Position numbers and translations under genes: made by a program. From Solobacterium sp. (GTDB taxonomy: Bacteria > Bacillota_I > Bacilli_A > Erysipelotrichales > Erysipelotrichaceae), in the NCBI GenBank assembly GCA_022486705.1, contig JAKVKC010000013.1, positions 1-64,000 on the forward strand: a stretch of DNA of 64,000 nt. Reading direction: 5' to 3'. Below, piece by piece: positions 25,785 to 33,686 of the stretch (positions within the stretch are counted from its first letter, which is position 1; each line of letters begins with the position of its first letter). The notes below the pieces were generated by a model, which was given only the letters and a program-made list of their open reading frames with translations, made no database searches and was not told where the DNA came from.

Positions 25785-26852
25785 AATGACTTCGATCTCA
25801 TGTGAATAATGATTCAGTACTTCATGGCCATTCTCAGTGACCAGGATCAGGTCTTCGATCCGGCATCCCAGGATCTCCTGATTGTAAATGCCTGGTTCGA
25901 TCGAGAAGATATTTCCCGGGACACATTGATCCGCAAAAGCCGCGCTGACATCCCCATATTCATGATCCTGAATACCGATAAAATGACCTAAGCGATGGGT
26001 AAAGTCTTTGCCGAAACCGCCTTGAGCAATCACATCTCTTGCCTTGGCATCAATATCGCATAAGCGCATGCCAGGCTTCACATATTCCTCGGCTGATTCA
26101 TTTGCTTTTCTGACCAAGTCATATACTTCTTTCTGCTTCGCACTTGGCTCTTTCTTATAGAAGAAGGTCCTTGTCATATCCGAGCAGTAATTCTGATATT
26201 TTCCGCCGACATCAAAGAGGACAGCATCTCCTTCTTTCAATACAGTATTGTCCGGCATATGATGCGGATCTGCTGCATTTCTGCCAAAGGCCACGATCGG
26301 GTCAAAGGAAAAAGCTTCTGCGCCTAAGCTCTGATAGATGGCCAGTGTCTGATCTGCCAATTCTTTTTCCGTGCATCCTTCATGCGGCAGCTTTTTGAAC
26401 TGTACCATCGCCTGATCATTGATCAAAGAAGACTGTTTCATCAAAGCGATCTCTGCGGCGTCCTTCACTGCTCTTGTATGGTCCACTGCCAAAGATCCAT
26501 TGATGAACTTCTCGGCAATGCCCATCTGCAGCATCGGCAGCAGGAAACGTGCTTCCAAAGTCTTATCTACGCCAAGCACTTCATGAACATCGACCTCCTG
26601 TGCCAAAACAGAAGCAATCTCATCGGTATCTTTCAGATAGACTTTCTTTACGCCAAGATCCTCGGCAAAGCGGAACAGTTCATTGACATAGAGCACCGGT
26701 TCCTGTCCGCGTCTGACCAATAGCCCTAAGAACCTCTCACCCGGAAAGATCCACTTCCCAGTCAGATAAAATATCGCATTCGGATCGCAGATCAGCATCT
26801 GCTGCGCATCCATTGCTTTCAATACACGTTCCATTCTTTCCTGATTCAGCAT
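25779..26852 (-). CDS. M24-family Xaa-Pro peptidase
   Basis: The 357-aa protein is a creatinase-fold metallopeptidase of the PepQ/PepP type, which frees N-terminal residues before proline. The five metal ligands are visible in order: FDVGG (Asp), YCSDMTRTF (Asp), HRLGHFIG (His), SIEPGIY (Glu) and CRIEDL (Glu). The N-terminal creatinase-N-like domain spans about residues 1-130. The start is the ATG of MLNQERMERV because AGGAGGA lies 6 nt upstream; a more upstream ATG has no RBS. It is divergent from the HAD gene. Confidence 0.92.
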   Translation of the reverse strand: MLNQERMERVLKAMDAQQMLICDPNAIFYLTGKWIFPGERFLGLLVRRGQEPVLYVNELFRFAEDLGVKKVYLKDTDEIASVLAQEVDVHEVLGVDKTLEARFLLPMLQMGIAEKFINGSLAVDHTRAVKDAAEIALMKQSSLINDQAMVQFKKLPHEGCTEKELADQTLAIYQSLGAEAFSFDPIVAFGRNAADPHHMPDNTVLKEGDAVLFDVGGKYQNYCSDMTRTFFYKKEPSAKQKEVYDLVRKANESAEEYVKPGMRLCDIDAKARDVIAQGGFGKDFTHRLGHFIGIQDHEYGDVSAAFADQCVPGNIFSIEPGIYNQEILGCRIEDLILVTENGHEVLNHYSHEIEVIE

Positions 26853-26919
26853 AGTATTCCTCCTGCTGTATATTATATTCTTTTCTGCGCCTTGTTCCTG
26901 CATGTGCTACACTGAACGC

Positions 26920-27552
26920 ATGAAAAATATTTCGCTGCTGAAAAAAGAAGTCTTCTGGGACTTTGACGGGACCCTGTTCGATTCCTATCCGCTTTGTGTC
27001 CAGGCCATTCAGAAGGTACTTCATTCTCACCGTATCGATATCTCAGATGAGCATCTATATGCACGCATGATGACGACCATGTCCAGCGCTTTGAAAGAGA
27101 TCATCAAGGCATATCCTGATGCATGTACCCTGGATGAATTCAATCAGGCACTCAATGATATCGATCCCAGCAGCTATCCGCTTTACCCTCATGTCAGAGA
27201 AGTGTTGGAATACATCGTACAGCAGGGAGGGCATAATTATCTGCTCACCCATCGCGGCCATTCCGCTCTTGAAGCCATCAAAGACAAAGACATCGATCAC
27301 TTGTTTGCGTCCTATGTCACTTCTGAGAGCGGCTATCCAAGAAAGCCAGATCCGACTTCCGTTCTGACTGTCATGAAGCAGCACCATGCCTCCGCTGATC
27401 AAGTCATTATCATCGGCGACCGTCAGATCGAAACTGACGCAGCCAAGAATGCCGGTGTCACTTCGATCTGGTATGCCAGCAATTCTGCTGTTCCCGTGCT
27501 TGGATCTGATTATACAATTCACGATTACAGCGAGCTTTTAAGCGTCCAATAA
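26920..27552 (+). CDS. HAD-superfamily phosphatase
   Basis: A phosphoglycolate phosphatase-like HAD hydrolase of about 210 aa. Motif I is WDFDGTLFDS (nucleophile Asp), motif II the Thr of LLTHRG, motif III the Lys in YPRKPDP and motif IV IIIGDRQIETDAA. An all-helical C1 cap lies between motifs I and II. No RBS is visible before either candidate ATG (26902 or 26920). A TACACT hexamer ends only 6 nt before the second ATG, so the mRNA could be leaderless. Physiological substrate is unknown. Confidence 0.88.
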   Translation: MKNISLLKKEVFWDFDGTLFDSYPLCVQAIQKVLHSHRIDISDEHLYARMMTTMSSALKEIIKAYPDACTLDEFNQALNDIDPSSYPLYPHVREVLEYIVQQGGHNYLLTHRGHSALEAIKDKDIDHLFASYVTSESGYPRKPDPTSVLTVMKQHHASADQVIIIGDRQIETDAAKNAGVTSIWYASNSAVPVLGSDYTIHDYSELLSVQ

Positions 27553-27581
27553 GCATACGGACAGAGCAGAACAATGACCAC

Positions 27582-27645
27582 AAGTTTATGCATTGCAGTG
27601 CACAAACTTTTTATTTTTGTAAGTTTATGCATTCCACTGCACAAA
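27582..27645 (+). repeat. Duplicated 25-bp hairpin repeat, likely terminator
   Basis: Two copies of a 25-bp unit (27582-27606 and 27621-27645) differ at only two positions. The first copy is an imperfect hairpin, AAGTTT...AAACTT, followed by TTTATTTTT, and fits an intrinsic terminator for the HAD gene. The second copy keeps the 5' arm but has lost part of the 3' arm. They lie between convergent genes. Confidence 0.75.
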
Positions 27646-27690
27646 TTATAATGCTGCTGTATCAGCAGAACAGTCCTGCACCTTCACTCA

Positions 27691-28353
27691 TCAGCCGAGC
27701 CTGACCTGTACTGTCATATTTCCCTTCTTGCTGTGGAAAACAAGTGAAACAGGGCCGATCTCTTTGAGATTCTTCACATGAATGCCGCCGCAGGGAATCG
27801 TCGTATCCATGCACTTCCAATAGCGAAAATGCGGATCTTTTTCATCCGACCATGTCACAACGGGAATATCCTGTGCTGTCAATTCATTCATTTCCTGTGC
27901 GATCATCTGAAAATCAACGCCTTCCACGACAGCATTTTTATACTTATTGAAGGCAAAATCCTCTTCAATATCTGAAGTGATTGGGTTTTCAATATCATGA
28001 CCAAGATGCTTCTCAATCAGCATATGCAGCAGGTGAAGAGAAGTATGCAGTTTCATCTGCGTTTCCCTGAAAGGTCTGTCCAAAGTCAGATGGACCTTCT
28101 TCCCCAGCAGTTCTTCTGGGTGTTCGCTGTCAATCAAAGCCAAGGGATCCCCATGTTCATCCTTGATGCATTTGATCAGCGGATATGCCGTTCCCTCTGC
28201 CGAAATACTACCGCGGTCGCTCTTCTGTCCGCCGCCCTGTGCATAGAAAATGGTATCTTCAAAACGCAGATAGATCTGGTCTCCCAATGCAACGGTCTCT
28301 TTTACTGCTGTATCCAATTCATTCCATTCCGGATGTTCATAATATGCTGGCAT
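27691..28353 (-). CDS. AlaX-type alanyl-tRNA editing hydrolase
   Basis: A freestanding editing protein of 220 aa, related to the second half of alanyl-tRNA synthetase, which removes Ser or Gly from misacylated tRNA-Ala. The zinc site HxxxH appears in LHTSLHLLHML (about residue 103) and the matching CxxxH in PCGGIHVK (about 192). The N-terminal part has the YAQGGGQKSDRG segment typical of the family. RBS AGGAGA lies before ATG. It sits downstream of no obvious synthetase and next to rplA. The family call is strong; tRNA specificity is not determined. Confidence 0.9.
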   Translation of the reverse strand: MPAYYEHPEWNELDTAVKETVALGDQIYLRFEDTIFYAQGGGQKSDRGSISAEGTAYPLIKCIKDEHGDPLALIDSEHPEELLGKKVHLTLDRPFRETQMKLHTSLHLLHMLIEKHLGHDIENPITSDIEEDFAFNKYKNAVVEGVDFQMIAQEMNELTAQDIPVVTWSDEKDPHFRYWKCMDTTIPCGGIHVKNLKEIGPVSLVFHSKKGNMTVQVRLG

Positions 28354-28400
28354 ACATGTCTCCTTTTTTTACTGGTCTCAATTATGTACCTTTTCACTGC

Positions 28401-28432
28401 AAAAAAAAATACCGCAGTTCTCACCGCAGTAT
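28401..28432 (-). terminator. rplKA terminator
   Basis: On the minus strand ATACTGCGG-TGAGAA-CTGCGGTAT is followed by nine T. Confidence 0.9.
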
Positions 28433-28445
28433 CTTTCTCATTTCA

Positions 28446-29123
28446 TTACGCAATTGTAACTTTAATGCCAGGACCCATTGTTGTGGATACTGTTACAGAC
28501 TTCATATAAATTCCCTTGATGGAATTCGGTCTGATCTTAGCAAGCTGATCATAGAGAGCCTTGAAGTTCTGAGCCAGAGCTTCTTCGCTGAAGGATACTT
28601 TGCCGATCATGACATTGACGTTGCCATCTTTATCAACACGGTATTCAACTTTGCCCTTCTTGATTTCTTCGACAGCACTTGCAACATTCATTGTTACAGT
28701 TCCTGTCTTAGGGTTAGGCATCAATCCCTTAGGACCTAATACTCTTCCGAGCTTACCTAACTGGCCCATCATATCCGGTGTAGCGACGATGACATCGAAG
28801 TCAAACCATCCCTCTTGGATCTTAGCGAGCAGTTCAGCACCGCCGACATAGTCAGCACCTGCTGCTTTTGCTTCATCTACCTTAGCACCCTGTGTAACAA
28901 CCAAGACCTTCTGTGTCTTGCCTGTTCCATTCGGAAGTACCATAGCACCTCTGATGTTCTGATCAGCCTGACGCGGATCAACATTCAGAGCAAACGCTAC
29001 TTCTACAGAAGAATCAAACTTTGTATCAGCAATCTTCTTAGCCAATGCAACTGCTTCTTTGTAATCATATGTCTTTTTGCGATCGACCTGAGCCAACGCA
29101 GCTGTATATTTCTTTCCTGCCAT
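28446..29123 (-). CDS. rplA: Ribosomal protein L1
   Basis: L1 binds 23S rRNA at the mobile stalk and represses its own mRNA. The 225-aa sequence has the family start [14 protein letters not shown] and the signature [19 protein letters not shown]. Its ATG overlaps the rplK stop by one base (TAATG), so the two are translationally coupled. It ends before a strong terminator. Confidence 0.97.
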   Translation of the reverse strand: MAGKKYTAALAQVDRKKTYDYKEAVALAKKIADTKFDSSVEVAFALNVDPRQADQNIRGAMVLPNGTGKTQKVLVVTQGAKVDEAKAAGADYVGGAELLAKIQEGWFDFDVIVATPDMMGQLGKLGRVLGPKGLMPNPKTGTVTMNVASAVEEIKKGKVEYRVDKDGNVNVMIGKVSFSEEALAQNFKALYDQLAKIRPNSIKGIYMKSVTVSTTMGPGIKVTIA

Positions 29124-29548
29124 TAGTTCTTATCCTCGCCTTCTATTTCAATACCCATGTTGCGTGCTGTTCCAGCAACAATCTTCATTGCTGCTTCAAC
29201 ATCATTTGCATTCAGATCAGGCATCTTGTACTCAGCGATTTCCTTTAACTGAGCCTGTGTGATCTTGCCAGCCTTGACTGTCTTAGGTGAACCCGATGCC
29301 TTAGCGACACCAGCCGCCTTCTTCAGCAGTACAGCTGCTGGGGATGTCTTCAGAATGAAATCAAAGCTCTTATCCTCATATGCTGTGATGATGACTGGGA
29401 CAATATCGCCGTGACGATCCTTTGTCTTGTCGTTGAATTCGGTGCAGAACTTAGGCATGTTGATGCCGGCAGCAGCTAATGCCGGTCCCGGTTTTGCCTG
29501 TCCAGCAGGGAACTGCAATTTTGAAACCTTTGCAATTTTCTTTGCCAT
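29123..29548 (-). CDS. rplK: Ribosomal protein L11
   Basis: L11 shapes the GTPase-associated centre with 23S rRNA. The 141-aa protein has the N-terminal [15 protein letters not shown] and the C-terminal rRNA-binding domain ([20 protein letters not shown]...GTARNMGI). RBS AGGAGGAAA precedes ATG. In most bacteria nusG is directly upstream; here 4.5 kb of other genes intervene and rplK has its own promoter and leader. Confidence 0.98.
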   Translation of the reverse strand: MAKKIAKVSKLQFPAGQAKPGPALAAAGINMPKFCTEFNDKTKDRHGDIVPVIITAYEDKSFDFILKTSPAAVLLKKAAGVAKASGSPKTVKAGKITQAQLKEIAEYKMPDLNANDVEAAMKIVAGTARNMGIEIEGEDKN

Positions 29549-29579
29549 GTGGCTTTCCTCCTATATATAGAATCCACAT

Positions 29580-29616
29580 GCAGTGGTTCAATGGATGTTT
29601 GCTCACCCTCCCACGC
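29580..29616 (-). promoter_or_regulatory. Putative L1-binding leader element of rplKA
   Basis: On the minus strand GTGGGAGGGTG...CATCC...ACCAC forms a two-part stem resembling the L1 target in 23S rRNA and in rplK leaders (GTGGGAG opposite ACCAC). It lies about 35 nt upstream of rplK. Feedback by L1 is inference from the family. Confidence 0.6.
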
Positions 29617-29644
29617 ATGGTGCACACAAAAAGCGTGCAGAATT

Positions 29645-29673
29645 ATTGTAAGGCATCCCTGGATGTCCGTCAA
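29645..29673 (-). promoter_or_regulatory. rplKA promoter
   Basis: On the minus strand TTGACG (29668-29673) and TACAAT (29645-29650) are 17 bp apart. Confidence 0.82.
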
Positions 29674-29754
29674 CTGAAAAATGCACCTGTGCCCATTTCT
29701 GCTGAACATCGCAGATCATGCTGCCAGCATCCAGCTAGACCATTTCAATATTCA

Positions 29755-29796
29755 GATAAAAATGCATGTCCACATATACGTGCAGGCATGCATTTG
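29755..29796 (-). terminator. Terminator of the small secreted-protein cluster
   Basis: On the minus strand AAATGCATG...CATGCATTT forms a stem with a 17-20 nt loop, followed by TTATC. It lies about 90 nt after the stop of the secreted protein. The stretch 29797-29884 shows nothing else. Confidence 0.65.
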
Positions 29797-29884
29797 ATGT
29801 AACTCCGTTTGATTCCTTTATTACCTGAGCTCCGTATCTGAACCCACAGGTTCAAACGTGATCGCATATTTATTCTTCATCAAG

Positions 29885-30532
29885 TCAGTTCTGGAAACTG
29901 GCTGTCCCATGTTCATAATAATACTTATAGTAATTTGATGAATTTGTTCCGGATGCGCCTAGCTGCAATGAAATTTGTTGATTTATTCCGAAGCTTCCAC
30001 TGATCGATCCACCAGTTGTTGAAATTGAAGTGTTGTAAAAATCTCCATTGATGAGGAATTCTATTTGATATGAACTTCTTAGCCATGCCTGCACATCGCC
30101 TGTGAATATTTTTGGCCTTCCATTATATGATCTGACTAAAGTTACGTAGTAGATTGACTGAATGCCACAGTATTGACCCGATTCAGATGTATAGCAGAAA
30201 AATGCAATATATGGATGATATTCCGATGTTACATTCAATACTACATCAACTTCCCTTGTTGTATTTGATAATTGATTTGCGGCAAGCGGCTGGATTTCAT
30301 ATTGATTTGGAAATAATTCTGTGTATGCTTCTTCAAATGAAATATTATTTTCGTCTGCAAATCTCCTGGCCATTTCATCTTCCGTCATCGCCTCACTGAC
30401 TGATACATTGAATGAACTATCCATTTTGTTCTTTGAAGAATTATGATCCTGACTCTCTGCATGCACTTGATGTATCGGTGCCACACACAATAAAATTGCC
30501 AACGCAATCATTGATTTATAAAGTTTATTTAT
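29885..30532 (-). CDS. Small secreted protein, family not recognised
   Basis: The mature part is a Ser/Asn/Tyr/Gly-rich, probably all-beta protein with no motif I know. The N-terminus is a signal peptide ending near QVHA. The first ATG (30511) has no RBS and would give a signal peptide without a basic region. Reading upstream in frame, AGGAG followed 9 nt later by ATA (30530-30532) would add I/M-NKLYKS, a classic n-region, and would overlap the end of the upstream gene by 8 bp. I therefore give the ATA start as the likelier one (215 aa); it could also be a mutated ATG. A DEMARRFADENNISFEEAY segment (residues about 50-68) looks like a pro-region. It is last in a three-gene cluster driven from 31129-31157. 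Confidence 0.7.
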   Translation of the reverse strand: MNKLYKSMIALAILLCVAPIHQVHAESQDHNSSKNKMDSSFNVSVSEAMTEDEMARRFADENNISFEEAYTELFPNQYEIQPLAANQLSNTTREVDVVLNVTSEYHPYIAFFCYTSESGQYCGIQSIYYVTLVRSYNGRPKIFTGDVQAWLRSSYQIEFLINGDFYNTSISTTGGSISGSFGINQQISLQLGASGTNSSNYYKYYYEHGTASFQN

Positions 30533-30752
30533 GTTTTTTTTCTCCTATGTATTCTCTGTATTGAGACAGCACGATCAAGGCAATCCCGATGATCCAAATT
30601 GTCGGAATGACCATTGTCACCACAAAGGTATCACTGAGCACATTGATCCACCCTGAAAAGCATAAATTGCAGAACCACAAATGAAGCGATATCCCTAATG
30701 GTGATATGCATAGCAAGGCAAAACCTGCAATACACATGATTTTGTTTTTCAT
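30525..30752 (-). CDS. Small two-helix membrane protein
   Basis: The 75-aa protein is almost wholly hydrophobic, with two predicted membrane helices (about residues 5-30 and 40-64) and a charged end (REYIGEKKHK). No family is recognised. A weak purine-rich RBS (GAAAGAGAAA) precedes ATG. Its stop overlaps the proposed start of the secreted protein, implying translational coupling. Membrane partner or immunity-type protein are possibilities only. Confidence 0.6.
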   Translation of the reverse strand: MKNKIMCIAGFALLCISPLGISLHLWFCNLCFSGWINVLSDTFVVTMVIPTIWIIGIALIVLSQYREYIGEKKHK

Positions 30753-30832
30753 TATTTTCTCTTTCTATAGTTTCGGCATGGTCTTTGTTTTTATAAAATA
30801 TTCTGACATCGCTGTTCTTTTCAAAGATTCTC

Positions 30833-31108
30833 TTACTGCTTCTTATCATGCAGATATCGCATATCATTTGGCATGCATATCTGCATTGACAAATCGCCAT
30901 TCTTATACCGCTGTCTTTTCATTGTCCTCCCCCTTTTCCCTTTCAGCAGATCTATTCTATCTTTGCTGTCGGGTCCCATCCCCGTGCAAATCATGCAATC
31001 TCTTCGTGCTTCATCCCACTTGCTTTTTATGTTTCTTTTTACTATGTAAATACATGCTGCGGATATGATCGTAAATATACAAACAGCAATTATGTTAGAG
31101 CCAAACAA
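30833..31108 (-). CDS. Small protein with one membrane helix, first gene of the cluster
   Basis: A 91-aa frame starts at TTG (31106-31108) with AAGGA a few bases upstream and about 13 nt after the predicted transcription start of the promoter at 31129-31157. Residues about 4-24 form one membrane helix; the rest is basic with a CMICTG pair of Cys. A second possible start, ATG at 30922, has a stronger GGGGGAGG and would make a 29-aa basic peptide (MKRQRYKNG...). Which product is real is unclear. Confidence 0.5.
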   Translation of the reverse strand: MFGSNIIAVCIFTIISAACIYIVKRNIKSKWDEARRDCMICTGMGPDSKDRIDLLKGKRGRTMKRQRYKNGDLSMQICMPNDMRYLHDKKQ

Positions 31109-31128
31109 TAGTCCTTGCTTCTTCGATT

Positions 31129-31157
31129 AAAATAGCAAACTTGCGATATTACCGCAA
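31129..31157 (-). promoter_or_regulatory. Promoter A of the small-protein cluster
   Basis: On the minus strand TTGCGG (31152-31157) and TATTTT (31129-31134) are separated by 17 bp. The phased repeats at 31163-31193 begin 5 bp upstream of the -35, as at promoter B (48929-48957). Confidence 0.6.
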
Positions 31158-31162
31158 TACCA

Positions 31163-31193
31163 GTCGGGACGGAATGCCACTTTGGCGGGACGG
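31163..31193 (-). repeat. Phased direct repeat, copy A (likely activator site)
   Basis: Two 10-bp repeats, (G/T)CGGGACGG-type on plus at 31163-31172 and 31184-31193, have a 21-bp period. The same pair occurs at 48963-48993. Similarity between copies runs from about 31152 to 31197 and stops downstream of the -35. This looks like a double binding site for a DNA-binding activator. Confidence 0.7.
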
Positions 31194-31257
31194 TTTCCAT
31201 TTGCTTCGTGAATAATTCTCAATCCTGTTCAGATATTTATCATGCAGGGTGCACCAT

Positions 31258-31290
31258 ATAAAAAAGAGTGCCGAATGATTTCGACACCTC
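31258..31290 (-). terminator. ABC transporter operon terminator
   Basis: On the minus strand GAG(G)TGTCGAA...TTCGGCACTC with one bulge is followed by TTTTTT. It lies about 30 nt past the permease stop. Confidence 0.75.
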
Positions 31291-31319
31291 AAGAGATTAC
31301 TTATGATCTGTTTTATTCT

Positions 31320-32891
31320 TCAGCGCAGTTTAAATGTCCGCGGTGCATATCTGTAAACAAGAATACATGCAAGCAGAATATACAGAACACAGAAAACTGA
31401 CAGCAGAATACCAAAGAACAGTGTTGATACTTTCTGACTGATAGCAAAGTAGCATACAAGCCAAGTCAATGACTTAATGACAGTATACATTGTGCCCTTA
31501 GATTCCAGCTCGATATTATATGGCTGCAGAAGATAGTAAAGGACAAGATAATGAACCGAAAAGAAAACAGCCATCAGCAGAATTGAAATAAATAAGACAA
31601 TATAATTCCCCGCCTGCTCTGTACCGCCGGAGATCCATAGAAGAACCGGCAGACCTATGGCAAGTACAGATGCTGGAATGAGATTGATCTTGATCAAAGA
31701 GATCAAACGATAGCGGAACAGTGTCAGGACAGCCTTTGGCTGACGATAGAAACGATACGTCAGCATACTGTGATCGCAGTTCATGAACATTGCCTGGGTT
31801 ACAGTTTCTCCGCGATTGATCAGATACATAATAAAGACCATATATGGCAATGATGTCAGCATCATCTGATTCAGATGATATCTCACATCCGCAAAAAAAA
31901 GCGTACTGATGATCGCAGCTGCCAAGACAAGCAGAAGAATGACCGCAATCCTTTCAGCTGAATTCAGCAGAAGTTTCCGATGGCGCTTTACAAATAGATC
32001 ATTGAAATATGCATATCCTTTTTTACTGCTTGTTTCTTTGCTGTCCAGCTTAATGGATTTCTGCAGAGAAGTCTGCTGGATCTTTTCCATTGAAGATGCA
32101 TCCGTCATCATTAGATTTTCCGGTGTAAGCATTTTTCGGCAGATCATTGCATAGGATGGAAAGCGAAGAATATAGAATATGGCATAGATACTGAACGGAA
32201 TCAGGATTGCGGATGCTGCAGCCATGCTGTATGTTGGTATTGTCCAGCCGAAATACGGCGGCAGAAGGGCAGCAGCCAATAGAACCAAGGCAGATGCAGA
32301 GCGGATGAAATTGTTCAAATTGCTTGCTTGAATGCGATGATCACGGCTGAACTTCTTCAATTCAAACAAGGTCACCGTCAGCTTCACTTCAGCAATATAC
32401 AGCGGGATCAGCAGGCATTGCATGCATGTCAGCTGCATAGCCTGACCAAGCAGCAAAGCAAATAGTCCCATGCCAACCATCGTTTTCAGCAGCGTATAGA
32501 AGAAATTGGATATGACATATTCTGATGCCTTCATGTGCAGCAGGATGATCCCATAATATCTGTCCCTGCTTGGTTCAAAAATAGATGTATTCAGCAGGCC
32601 GCCGATCATCGTTGTAAAGAACAGCATATGCAGCAAAGCAGAAGATGGATCCGTGCTCATTTTCTGCACAAGGAACAGCAGGATCAGAAAATAGATCAGC
32701 TTGCCAAAAAGTGCCGTAAATATCTCAGCCAATATACCGATTGCATTGGCTAGTTTTTTCAGCCCGCGGGATGCATACAGTCTGCTTGGCAGGATCTTAT
32801 GGATCAAAGGAAGAGATCTGATGCTGTAAATAAAACCATTGGCGCGATAGGTATTCCGCAGACGAAAGGACAGAAGAAATGTTCTAAGCAT
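31320..32891 (-). CDS. ABC transporter permease, exporter type
   Basis: The polytopic membrane protein (523 aa from the ATG) has about 12 hydrophobic segments and no extracellular binding domain. It pairs with the ATPase encoded just upstream, whose stop it overlaps by 8 bp. The ATG at 32891 is preferred because GGGTGA is correctly spaced; a GTG three codons upstream has no spaced RBS. It resembles ABC-2-like export permeases of Bacillota, for which peptides or antibiotics are common substrates, but nothing in the sequence fixes the cargo. Confidence 0.75.
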   Translation of the reverse strand: MLRTFLLSFRLRNTYRANGFIYSIRSLPLIHKILPSRLYASRGLKKLANAIGILAEIFTALFGKLIYFLILLFLVQKMSTDPSSALLHMLFFTTMIGGLLNTSIFEPSRDRYYGIILLHMKASEYVISNFFYTLLKTMVGMGLFALLLGQAMQLTCMQCLLIPLYIAEVKLTVTLFELKKFSRDHRIQASNLNNFIRSASALVLLAAALLPPYFGWTIPTYSMAAASAILIPFSIYAIFYILRFPSYAMICRKMLTPENLMMTDASSMEKIQQTSLQKSIKLDSKETSSKKGYAYFNDLFVKRHRKLLLNSAERIAVILLLVLAAAIISTLFFADVRYHLNQMMLTSLPYMVFIMYLINRGETVTQAMFMNCDHSMLTYRFYRQPKAVLTLFRYRLISLIKINLIPASVLAIGLPVLLWISGGTEQAGNYIVLFISILLMAVFFSVHYLVLYYLLQPYNIELESKGTMYTVIKSLTWLVCYFAISQKVSTLFFGILLSVFCVLYILLACILVYRYAPRTFKLR

Positions 32892-33591
32892 CTTCTTCAC
32901 CCTTCAGTGCCGCAATGATCTTATCTTTGAAGGCATGGTCATCCAGAGCTTCTTTTTTCACTTCGTTCAGAACACCTTCATTCAGGATCACGATCTCATC
33001 GCAGAGATCCAAAGCCAATTCCATGATATGCGTTGAAAATATAATGATGTGCTCTGTCTTGACCCTGCGCAGCAGCTGTTTCATCTCTTCCGCAACTACA
33101 ACGTCAAAGGAAGTCAGAGGCTCATCGAGCAGAAGAACTTGGGGATCTGCAATCAGTGCTGTCAGCATCTGCATTTTATTTTTCATGCCGAAAGAATAGT
33201 CCTTGATCAGCCGATCCCGGTCCTCTTCCTGAATGCTCATCATATCAAAGTACGCATCAATGCTCTTGGTATGATCTGCCTGCGGGTTGGCTTCCATAAA
33301 AAATTTCAGGAACTCTCTGCCGGTCAGAAATTCCGGTACCGTCGGCGATGACAGTACATAGCCAATATCCTCTGCCTGCAGCGGACGTTTCTTATTGTCT
33401 TCTTCAATCTGGATCGTACCGCCGTCCTTATCCATATCTTCATTGATACAGTTGAACAGGGTCGTTTTGCCTGCTCCGTTGCGGCCGATCAAGCCATAGA
33501 TCTTTCCTGTTTCAAAAGTAAAAGAAGCTCCTTTTAAAACTTTCTTCTCATCAAATGATTTTTCTATGTTTTCTAAGATCAGTTTAGCCAT
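32884..33591 (-). CDS. ABC transporter ATP-binding protein
   Basis: The 235-aa ATPase energises the adjacent permease. Walker A is GLIGRNGAGKTT (about residues 33-44), Walker B VLLLDEPLTSFD (about 155) and the H-loop IIFSTHIME. The signature is YSFGMKNKM rather than the usual LSGGQ, a variant common in two-gene export systems. It follows a terminator and starts the operon; the RBS is a G-rich GGGGGAAAG about 8 nt upstream. Confidence 0.9.
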   Translation of the reverse strand: MAKLILENIEKSFDEKKVLKGASFTFETGKIYGLIGRNGAGKTTLFNCINEDMDKDGGTIQIEEDNKKRPLQAEDIGYVLSSPTVPEFLTGREFLKFFMEANPQADHTKSIDAYFDMMSIQEEDRDRLIKDYSFGMKNKMQMLTALIADPQVLLLDEPLTSFDVVVAEEMKQLLRRVKTEHIIIFSTHIMELALDLCDEIVILNEGVLNEVKKEALDDHAFKDKIIAALKGEEDA

Positions 33592-33639
33592 GGTAGATGC
33601 TTTCCCCCTTATGTGTCAGATTTTATTCTGCGTATTTAT

Positions 33640-33686
33640 AAAAAAACTGTACGTCTCCGCATAAAGCAGGAACATGTACAGTTTTA
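33640..33686 (-). terminator. Terminator of the cysS-nusG operon
   Basis: On the minus strand AAAACTGTAC...GTACAGTTTT is followed by TTTATAAA. The 10-bp stem starts within the stop region of the last gene (33684). Confidence 0.88.

Noticed and set aside
30631-30900. 89-codon frame on minus overlapping the 75-aa membrane protein gene
   Set aside because: Overlaps two better-supported frames, no RBS, Cys/Ile-rich shadow.
31163-31193. Reading the GGGACGG repeats as remnants of REP-type mobile repeats
   Set aside because: Kept only as an alternative: the identical phasing to a promoter at both copies, with a diverged -35/-10 spacer, fits a regulatory site better.
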